Source of the DNA: an uncultured Eubacteriales bacterium | Lineage (GTDB): Bacteria > Bacillota > Clostridia > Oscillospirales > Oscillospiraceae | DNA length: 15,802 nucleotides | NCBI GenBank assembly: GCA_900548625.1 | Contig: URLO01000049.1 | Coordinates: forward strand, 1 to 15,802 | Direction of reading: 5' to 3' | Shown here: positions 7,086-12,936 of the stretch, in pieces | Layout of the letters: each line of letters begins with the position of its first letter | Position numbering within the stretch: position 1 is the first letter of the stretch | Notes under the pieces: model-generated | What the model was told of the DNA's origin: nothing | Seen by the model: the letters and a program-made list of their open reading frames with translations, nothing else | Database searches by the model: none | Translations under genes and position numbers: made by a program

Positions 7086-7600
7086 GCGTTTGGCGGACGA
7101 TATAGAATCAAATTGAAACGGTCATTTGCAGGGGCGTCCGCCCCTACGGCGAAAAACGCAGAAATAATACGAATTCGCATTGGATTTCCGTAAAAACGGA
7201 CAATTCCGGCGGGTCGATGTGGGCATCGACCCCTACGGTGCAAAATGGGGAATCAGTGCGGATTTGCCGGAAAAACGCCATAAAATAGATGTTTTCTGCG
7301 GGCGGACAGGGTCGTCCGCCCCTACGGTGGAAAATGGGAAACCGACACGTTTTCGCCGGAAAACCGTCATAAAACGGGTGCTTTCGGCGGGTCGATGCGA
7401 CGCCCACAGGCTAGTTTCGAGGCGCAACCGCGCAACGCGCGGCTCTTAGCGCCGAGATGGGCATCGACCCCTACGGCGCGGAATGGGAAATGCGACGATT
7501 TTTCGCCTGACCCACACGATTTTAAACGGCCATTTGTAGGGGCCGATGCCCACATCGGCCCGCCAAAATGTTGCAAATTCGCATCGGTTTTCCGTAAAAA
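7086..7600. repeat. Palindromic repeat array B (dnaA-desulfurase gap)
   Basis: No gene fills 6851-7619; the part nearest dnaA holds its promoter and a terminator, and the rest is this array. Full hairpins lie at 7211-7236(-, class T), 7300-7325(-, class G) and 7536-7561(+, class C). A collapsed unit lies at 7129-7147, and an interrupted class T unit at 7389-7474. Hairpin starts 7211, 7300 and 7389 are exactly 89 bp apart because the spacers 7237-7299 and 7326-7388 are both 63-nt copies of spacer S2. Spacer 7148-7210 is also 63 nt but ends like spacer S1. After 7561 a partial S1 copy runs to about 7600, close to the desulfurase stop codon. CGATATAGAATCA at 7089-7101 is shared with array A. Confidence 0.9.
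7389..7474 (-). repeat. Palindrome interrupted by a structured 60-bp insert
   Basis: The two stem arms GGGTCGATG (7389-7397) and CATCGACCC (7462-7470) are intact. 60 bp (7398-7457) sit between the left arm and the normal TGGG loop. GATG occurs at 7394-7397 and again at 7456-7459, like a 4-bp target duplication. The insert folds: GGCGC and GCGCC enclose CCGCGC-AAC-GCGCGG. It encodes nothing recognisable. Confidence 0.75.
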
Positions 7601-7619
7601 CAGGTGCTTTCCCTGTCTG

Positions 7620-8744
7620 TCAGCCCTTCAGGACGCGGACGGCCTCGCAGAGCGCGTCATGGAGCGCCGCGACATCTGCCTCGGTGTTTTCCGGGCAGAA
7701 CGAGACGCGGATGGAGCCGTCGATGACGGCGGGCGGGAGGTGCAGCGCCTCGAGGACATGGCTGCGGTGGCCTCTGGAGCAGGCGGAGCCGGCCGAGACG
7801 TAGATCTCCCGGTCCTGAAGGCAGTTGATGATGCCCTGCGAGCGAAGGCCGGGGATGGAGAGATTGACGATGTGCGGCGCGTCCTGCTTTCCGAGCAGAA
7901 CGAGCCCCGGCACGTCCGCGAGCGTCTCGCGGCAGAGGTCGCGGAGCTTCTGCATGTGTGCGATGCCGCTTTCAAGGCGCGGGAACTGATCGGCGCAGGC
8001 CGCGCCGAAGCCGCAGATACCGGGGAGATTTTCGGTGCCGGAGCGATAGTTGGACTCCTGCCCGCCGCCTGCGATCAGCGGCGGCAGCGTCAGACCCGGA
8101 CGGATGTACAGCGCACCCACGCCCTTTGCGGCGTGGATCTTATGGCCGGAGACGGAGATCATATCCGCGCCGAGCGTTTTTGCCTTGAAGGGGAGCTTGA
8201 AAAAGCCCTGCACGGCGTCGGTGTGGAACAGCGCGAGCGGGCTGAGCCGCCGCGTGGCGCGGAGCATCTCGCGGATGGGCATGACGGCGCCGGTCTCATT
8301 GTTGACCATCATCACGGAGACGAGAATGGTGTCGGGGCGGAGCGCCTGCGTGAGCGCCTCGGCGGAGACATAGCCCGTCTCGTCGGGCTGGAGATAGGTG
8401 ACCTCAAAGCCGCGCGCCTCCAGCCGCTGCATCGGGTGCAGAACGGCGTGGTGCTCCACGGCAGTGGTGATGATGTGCCTGCCGCGCTTTCCAAGACGCT
8501 CTGCCGCGCCGGAGATCGCCCAGTTGTCGGCTTCGGTGCCGCCGGAGGTAAAGAAAATGCGCTCCGGCTCGGCGCCGAGCGCCTGCGCCACCTGCTTGCG
8601 GGCCGTTTTCAGGCGCTTTTCGGCTTCGATCCCCAGCGCGTGTACGGAGGAGGGATTTCCCCACGCACAGCAGAGAAGCTCGGTCATCGCATCGACGCAG
8701 GCCCTGGACGGCTGCGTCGTGGCGGAATTGTCTAAGTAGATCAT
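7620..8744 (-). CDS. NifS/IscS-family cysteine desulfurase
   Basis: PLP-dependent class V aminotransferase-fold enzyme that moves sulfur from cysteine to an enzyme persulfide for Fe-S clusters or tRNA thiolation. The 374-residue protein begins MIYLDNSATT. It has the substrate/PLP-stacking His in VEHHAVL (H98), the PLP-nitrogen Asp in HTDAVQ (D176), the Schiff-base Lys in SGHKIHAAKGVG (K202) and the catalytic Cys in GSACSRG (C322). RSGTEN (235-240) is also conserved. All catalytic residues are present and the length is normal. AAGGA precedes the ATG. No IscU/NifU, IscR or ThiI gene is adjacent, so its acceptor is unknown; mnmE upstream makes a tRNA wobble-uridine thiolation role possible but unproven. 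Repeat arrays flank both ends. I give no symbol because nifS, iscS and csd cannot be separated by sequence reading alone. Confidence 0.95.
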   Translation of the reverse strand: MIYLDNSATTQPSRACVDAMTELLCCAWGNPSSVHALGIEAEKRLKTARKQVAQALGAEPERIFFTSGGTEADNWAISGAAERLGKRGRHIITTAVEHHAVLHPMQRLEARGFEVTYLQPDETGYVSAEALTQALRPDTILVSVMMVNNETGAVMPIREMLRATRRLSPLALFHTDAVQGFFKLPFKAKTLGADMISVSGHKIHAAKGVGALYIRPGLTLPPLIAGGGQESNYRSGTENLPGICGFGAACADQFPRLESGIAHMQKLRDLCRETLADVPGLVLLGKQDAPHIVNLSIPGLRSQGIINCLQDREIYVSAGSACSRGHRSHVLEALHLPPAVIDGSIRVSFCPENTEADVAALHDALCEAVRVLKG

Positions 8745-8810
8745 GGTGGTTCCTTCTTTCGGTCAGCAATGAGGAAAAATGATTTTTGTACAGGGTTTCG
8801 ATTTTACACC

Positions 8811-9131
8811 GTAGGGGTCGATGCCCACATCGACCCGCCGGAAACGCCCGTTTTATGGCGGTTTTCCGGCGAATCGGTTTTGATTTTCCATTTTACACCG
8901 TAGGGGCGGACGACTCTGTCCGCCCGCCGGAATTGTCCGGTTTTATGGAGATCCGATGCGCATCCGCAACATTTTGAAGGGCCGATGTGGGCATCGGCCC
9001 CTACATGAGGTGGTATTTCCGATTCCATATCGTAGGGGTCGATGCCCACATCGACCCGCAAGAAAACGCCCGTTTTATGGTGGTTTTCCGGCGAATACGT
9101 GAAATTGCGGTTCCACGTCGTCCGCCCCTAC
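8811..9131. repeat. Palindromic repeat array C (desulfurase-mnmE gap)
   Basis: No gene fills 8745-9198. Full hairpins lie at 8811-8836(+, class T), 8900-8925(+, class G), 8979-9004(-, class C) and 9032-9057(+, class T), with a right-half class G unit ending at 9131. Spacers in order are S2 (63 nt, 8837-8899), S1 (53 nt, 8926-8978), S3 (27 nt, 9005-9031) and a degenerate S2 (from 9058). Starts are therefore 89, 79 and 53 bp apart. Spacer S2 itself folds (GCCGGAAA with TTTCCGGC around CGCC/GGCG). 8745-8810 holds the desulfurase ribosome site and no clear promoter; 9132-9198 holds A/T-rich runs but no terminator I can defend for mnmE. Confidence 0.92.
8900..9057 (-). repeat. 158-bp inverted repeat, right copy
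   Basis: Reverse-complement partner of 2554-2711. The reversed order is hairpin T, S3, hairpin C, S1, hairpin G, with about 12 hand-counted differences and no gaps. The T hairpin is identical and the S3 spacer differs at one position. Confidence 0.9.
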
Positions 9132-9198
9132 AAATGCGCGTAAAAAACGTACAGGTCGGGCGAAAAAACGCCATGTTGCCCGTTTTGTGCCGGGGCTT

Positions 9199-10560
9199 TT
9201 ATTTTCCGACGCAGAAGCGCTCAAAGATCCTGTTTGTGATATCCTCGCGCATGGTGCGGCCGGTGACCTCGCCGAGGGCGGACATGGCGGCCTCCACATC
9301 GACGAGTACGGCGTCGGGCGTCATGCCCTGCCGCATGGACTCGAGCGCCGCGTCCAGCGCCTTTCCGGCGCGCAGGACGGCGTCCGCCTGACGCTCGTTC
9401 GTGAGGATGGAGCCGTCACAGGGCGCGCCCTGCGGGAAGGTGAGGTCGAGCGCCTGCGCAAGGAGGTCAATGCCCTCGCCCGTTTTGGCGCAGACCGGCA
9501 CGACAAACTCAAACGGCAGGTCGGACGGCTGGAGCGCGGCGGGGAGGTCGGTTTTGTTGAGGACGGCAATGGCGTGCGGCGCGTCGAGCGCGGCGCGCAT
9601 CGCGTCCAGATCGCTCTCGTCCAGCGCGCGGCTGGCGTCGCAGACAAAAATGGCAAGCTCCGCCGAGCGCGCGGCCTCTTTCGCGCGCTCCACGCCCATT
9701 TTTTCGATTTTATCCTCCGTTTCGCGCAGACCTGCCGTGTCGAGCAGGCGCAGCAGATGCCCGCCCAGCGTCACAGACTCCTCGACCGTGTCGCGCGTCG
9801 TTCCCGCCACATCGGTGACGATCACGCGCTCATAGCCGCACAGGGCGTTCAGGAGGCTCGATTTTCCAACGTTGGGGCTTCCGAGGATGACGGCGCGGAT
9901 GCCGTTTTTGAGCCGCTGGCCGCGGCGGAAGGTCGTGAGAATGGATGCGAGCGTATTGACCGCGCCCTCCAGCACATCGCGGTGCTGGCGCAGCTCAAAC
10001 GGCTCGATGTCCTCGTCGGGATAGTCGAGCACGGCGTGAAAATGCGAGCAGACATCGACGAGCGAGAGATAGACCGGGTCTATTTTCCGCAGCATCGCGC
10101 CGCCGAGCTGACCGGCGGCATTGGCGGCGGCGTCGGCTGTCTCGGCGTCGATAAGATCGATGACGGCCTCGGCCTGCGTGAGGTCCATGCGGCCGTTTAA
10201 AAAGGCGCGGCGCGTGAACTCGCCGGGGCCTGCCTGCCGGAAGCCGGCAGAAAACAGCGCGCGCAGCGCGGCCGTGAGCACGGCGGGCGAGCCGTGACAC
10301 TGAAATTCGCAGGTGTCCTCGCCGGTGTAGGAGTGCGGGCCGTGCGAAATGACGGCAACGCAGTGGTCGAGCACCCGGCCCTGCTCGTCCAGAAGCGTCC
10401 CGAGCGTCATGTGCCGGTCGGGCGCTTCAGAGAGGGGCTTGCCGTTCTGGGTACGGAACACGCCGGAGGCGGCGGCGATGCAGCCGCTTCCGGACATGCG
10501 AACGATGCCGATGCCCGAGCGTACCCAGCCCGTGGCGACGGCGGCAATGAGATCAGACAT
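9199..10560 (-). CDS. mnmE: tRNA modification GTPase MnmE (TrmE)
   Basis: With MnmG (GidA), MnmE installs the carboxymethylaminomethyl group on wobble uridine 34 of certain tRNAs. The 453-residue protein has the N-terminal formyl-THF-binding domain (DLIAAVAT, 3-10; GIGIVRMSG, 16-24), a helical domain containing GEFTRRAFLNGRMDL (113-127), and an inserted G domain: P-loop GSPNVGKS (227-234), switch TTRD (254-257), DTAG (274-277), NKTD (335-338) and AKTGEG (358-363). It ends in CVGK (450-453), the C-terminal CxGK motif with the catalytic Cys. Length is standard. A strong GGAGGA ribosome site precedes the ATG at 10560. It lies 35 nt downstream of the racemase-like gene. mnmG, its usual neighbour, is absent from the window. 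Unusually, it points towards dnaA. Confidence 0.98.
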   Translation of the reverse strand: MSDLIAAVATGWVRSGIGIVRMSGSGCIAAASGVFRTQNGKPLSEAPDRHMTLGTLLDEQGRVLDHCVAVISHGPHSYTGEDTCEFQCHGSPAVLTAALRALFSAGFRQAGPGEFTRRAFLNGRMDLTQAEAVIDLIDAETADAAANAAGQLGGAMLRKIDPVYLSLVDVCSHFHAVLDYPDEDIEPFELRQHRDVLEGAVNTLASILTTFRRGQRLKNGIRAVILGSPNVGKSSLLNALCGYERVIVTDVAGTTRDTVEESVTLGGHLLRLLDTAGLRETEDKIEKMGVERAKEAARSAELAIFVCDASRALDESDLDAMRAALDAPHAIAVLNKTDLPAALQPSDLPFEFVVPVCAKTGEGIDLLAQALDLTFPQGAPCDGSILTNERQADAVLRAGKALDAALESMRQGMTPDAVLVDVEAAMSALGEVTGRTMREDITNRIFERFCVGK

Positions 10561-10595
10561 GGCTTCCTCCGTTCAGGAAAAAATGGCGGCGGGCC

Positions 10596-11687
10596 TCAGC
10601 GCCAGACGACGTCGATGCCCTTGAGAAGCAGCGGATTGACGTTCAGAACGGCCTTGTCGCCGAGGCTGCACTGGATGCCGCTCACGTCGCAGACGGTGTG
10701 CAGCATACCGATGTGGCCAAGCACGCGGCAGGGCTTGCCGTTGATGGTGACATGCAGATGCTTGCGGAAGATCAGCCCCTTGAACGCAGAGAGCATCTTC
10801 CGAAGCTGGTCGCGCGGGCGGAAGATGTCATTTCCCATCTCACAGCCGAAGCCGTGATACCAGCCGACGGACAAGACCGCCGTGCGCGTGGGCTTTTTCG
10901 CCTTCCATGCCGCGCCGTAGCCGCAGGTGTGCCCCTTCGGGAGCCAGCGAAGCTCCTCAACGGTCGCCTCGCAGGTGCCGATGCGCTTGAGGCCGTAGCT
11001 GCCCTTGAAGCTGAGTCTGCCGAGGATGGCGGAGCCGACGCGCACCGCGCCGAGCGTCAGCTCCGGGAAGCGGAGCAGCGCGGCGGAATTGCTGATGTGC
11101 GTCAGGCCAGGGTGATACCCGGCGGCGGTGACGGCGGCAAGCACCGCGTGAAAGCACTCTGCCTGCTCAAGCGTCTGCTTTTTGTTGCAGAACGCGGAGT
11201 GCAGATGCGTATAAATGCCGGTGACGGCAATGGCGTCCATGTAGGAATAGACGGACAGGATCTTGTCGGTCTCGCTTGGGAGAAAGCCGTAGCGCCCCAT
11301 GCCAGTGTCGATCTTGAGGTGCGCCTCCGCCTTCTGACCGCGCTGGGCGGCAATGCCGTTGAGCACGGCGGCGTCATCCTGACTGGAGACGGTGAGCACG
11401 GCGCCGAGGTCGAGCAGGCTGTGTATCTCGTCCGAGTCGGCAGTGGGACGGAGCATCAGGATCCATGCGTCCGCAAAGCCCGCCTCGCGCAGGGCGCGCA
11501 CGTCGGCAATTTCCGTGACGGCAAAGCGCGTGATGCCGGCCTCGCGGCAGACCGCCGCCATCGGAATGAGACCGAGTCCGTAGCCGTCGCCCTTCAAAAC
11601 GGCGATGACCTCCGCCGAGCCGGCGCGTTTTTTGATGTTGTCCAGATTTTTTCGCACGTCTGTGCGCTCCACGATATAGGCCTTCAT
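10596..11687 (-). CDS. Alanine racemase-like fold-III PLP protein
   Basis: A 363-residue protein of the alanine racemase fold: a PLP barrel followed by a beta domain. The PLP Lys is K32 in VLKGDGYGLG (canonical VxKADAYGHG). KIDTGMGRYGF (125-135), HISNSAA (197-203) and RVGSAILG (216-223) align with family blocks. The second catalytic base, Tyr, is Y257 in GYGAAW. The usual MDQ motif is MLH here (328-330), so the conserved Asp is Leu, and GYADG is replaced by GWYHG (275-279). It may be an alanine/serine racemase of a divergent clade or have another amino-acid substrate. It follows the FemAB-like gene by 21 nt and precedes mnmE by 35 nt, so a cell-wall role is plausible. AAGGGAG precedes the ATG. 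The fold assignment is firm; the reaction is not. Confidence 0.85.
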   Translation of the reverse strand: MKAYIVERTDVRKNLDNIKKRAGSAEVIAVLKGDGYGLGLIPMAAVCREAGITRFAVTEIADVRALREAGFADAWILMLRPTADSDEIHSLLDLGAVLTVSSQDDAAVLNGIAAQRGQKAEAHLKIDTGMGRYGFLPSETDKILSVYSYMDAIAVTGIYTHLHSAFCNKKQTLEQAECFHAVLAAVTAAGYHPGLTHISNSAALLRFPELTLGAVRVGSAILGRLSFKGSYGLKRIGTCEATVEELRWLPKGHTCGYGAAWKAKKPTRTAVLSVGWYHGFGCEMGNDIFRPRDQLRKMLSAFKGLIFRKHLHVTINGKPCRVLGHIGMLHTVCDVSGIQCSLGDKAVLNVNPLLLKGIDVVWR

Positions 11688-11708
11688 ATATCCAGACTCC
11701 CTTCGCGT

Positions 11709-12773
11709 TTATTTTCCGCGGTTTTTGATGAGATAGACGCGCTTGCGCAGCTCCTTGAATACGGAGGTGCCGTGCTCGACGCACCAGTAGACGGCGGGAC
11801 TGAGCACGAGGTCCATTTCCCCGACAAATTCCGTAAACTCGCCGCCGAAGCCCTGCTTGAAGCGGAACAGGCCGTAGAGCGGGTTGTCCTCGGACACATC
11901 GCCCGAGACGCCGCGGAAGTCGTACACGCGGCAGCCGGTCTCGACCGCCCACTGAATCATGCTCCACTGGAGCAGATAGTTCGGCATGAGGTTGCGCTGC
12001 TCGTTGGAGGACGCGCCGTAGAGATACCAGACCTTGTCGCCGTAGTGGATGGCGAGCGTTCCGGCGATGGGCGCATCATCCGGGCCGAAGGCCATGTAAA
12101 GCCGCGCGTGCTCGCCGAGATTGTCGAGCATATTCGCAAAATATTCCGGCTGGCGCGTGACAAAGCCGTCGCGCACGCCGGTCGTGAGCATCAGCTCCGC
12201 GAAGGCGGGCACCATTTCCTTGCCGCAGATCCTGACCGTGACGCCCTTTCTCTGGGCGAGGCGGATGTTGTAGCGCCATTTCTGGTGGAAGCCCGCGAGC
12301 AGCTCCTCCTCGGTCTTTCCCTCGACGTTCAGGCGGAAAACGTAGCGCGGCTGGATGGCCTCAAAGTTCTTGCCGCCCTCCTTGCCGCGGAAGCCGAACT
12401 CATGCAGCATGGCGGAAAAGGCGGTGTTGGACGAAGGCACGTCGGGGTCGATTTTGATGACGTAGGCCCGGTACCGCTTTGCAAGCTCCTTTGCGCCTGC
12501 GAGCAGCTCGGAAAACGTCTCGCGGTCGTCCAGGTCGCAGACCGGGCCGCGGCAGCCGTACATCAGGCTCCGGCCGATGCCGGGGACCTTGCGCGTCATG
12601 AGCGCGAGCGTGCCTTTGATCCTGCCGTCTGCGCCGCGGACGGCAACGGCGTCCCACTTCCACATGGGCTTTTGCAGACCCCAGAGACGGCTCTGGGCAA
12701 AGTTGCCCTTCGGGTGGGACTGGACAAAGGCTTCGTATTCGGAAAGCGTTTCGTTTGTGATGAATTCGTACAT
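11709..12773 (-). CDS. FemAB/FemX-family peptidoglycan bridge aminoacyltransferase
   Basis: GNAT-fold family that uses aminoacyl-tRNA to add residues to the lipid II stem peptide. The 354-residue protein opens MYEFITNETLSEYEAFVQSH, typical of the family. It contains HQKWRYNIRLAQRKGV (163-178), the second-domain segment YLYGASSNEQRNLMPNYLL (250-268), and YDFRGVSGDVSEDNPLYGL (284-302) followed by RFKQGFGGEF (304-313), the most conserved FemAB stretch. No coiled-coil seryl-tRNA-synthetase-like arm is obvious, which fits FemX-like members of about 350 residues. The ATG at 12773 is preferred over the longer open frame to 13076 because GAGG precedes it and a -10 element lies just upstream. It is first in a probable operon with the racemase-like gene and mnmE. 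Which amino acid it adds cannot be read from the sequence. Confidence 0.92.
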   Translation of the reverse strand: MYEFITNETLSEYEAFVQSHPKGNFAQSRLWGLQKPMWKWDAVAVRGADGRIKGTLALMTRKVPGIGRSLMYGCRGPVCDLDDRETFSELLAGAKELAKRYRAYVIKIDPDVPSSNTAFSAMLHEFGFRGKEGGKNFEAIQPRYVFRLNVEGKTEEELLAGFHQKWRYNIRLAQRKGVTVRICGKEMVPAFAELMLTTGVRDGFVTRQPEYFANMLDNLGEHARLYMAFGPDDAPIAGTLAIHYGDKVWYLYGASSNEQRNLMPNYLLQWSMIQWAVETGCRVYDFRGVSGDVSEDNPLYGLFRFKQGFGGEFTEFVGEMDLVLSPAVYWCVEHGTSVFKELRKRVYLIKNRGK

Positions 12774-12794
12774 GTCGGGCCTCGCTATACATAT

Positions 12795-12800
12795 ATTATA
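12795..12800 (-). promoter_or_regulatory. -10 element of the FemAB-racemase-mnmE operon
   Basis: A perfect TATAAT on the minus strand lies 21 nt before the FemAB-like ATG, giving a leader of only about 15 nt. No good -35 is seen at 16-18 nt upstream (GCTCAG at 17), so the promoter may be weak or activator-dependent. Confidence 0.45.
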
Positions 12801-12885
12801 ATAGTGTCGAAAACTGTCTGAGCGGGAATTTCGCTGATAATTCAATCTATCATACCACATTTGCCCGTCGTATGCAAAGGGTACG

Positions 12886-12915
12886 GTATATTTTTTGCAC
12901 GTTTGCGGCACAATA
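12886..12915 (+). promoter_or_regulatory. Sigma-G-like promoter of the germination operon
   Basis: GTATA (12886-12890), an 18-nt spacer and CACAATA (12909-12915) match the forespore sigma-G pattern GHATR-N18-CATNHTA with one mismatch (C for T at position 3 of the -10). The downstream genes are germinant-receptor genes, a known sigma-G class. The start would fall near 12922. Confidence 0.5.
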
Positions 12916-12923
12916 GCCGCAAA
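12902..12923. other. 8-bp hairpin overlapping the germination promoter
   Basis: TTTGCGGC and GCCGCAAA form a perfect 8-bp inverted repeat around ACAATA. It covers the -10 element and ends 1 nt before the GGAGGG ribosome site region. It could be an operator for a dimeric regulator; no T-run follows on either strand. Confidence 0.55.
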
Positions 12924-12936
12924 TGGAGGGATGACG

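Noticed and set aside
5351..7105. 584-codon open frame antisense to dnaA
   Set aside because: Shadow of dnaA; it also runs through oriC and the dnaA promoter without recognisable domains.
7211..7474. CRISPR-like regular spacing (89 bp)
   Set aside because: Spacers are copies of each other rather than unique, repeats are hairpins of mixed class and orientation, and no cas genes are present.
10698..12821. 707-codon open frame on the plus strand across the racemase-like and FemAB-like genes
   Set aside because: It spans two well-supported minus-strand genes and their junction; low-complexity shadow composition and no family motif.
12895..12936. Upstream TTG start for the GerA-type gene
   Set aside because: It lies within the predicted -10/hairpin region and has no ribosome site; GTG 12937 is correctly placed behind GGAGGG.
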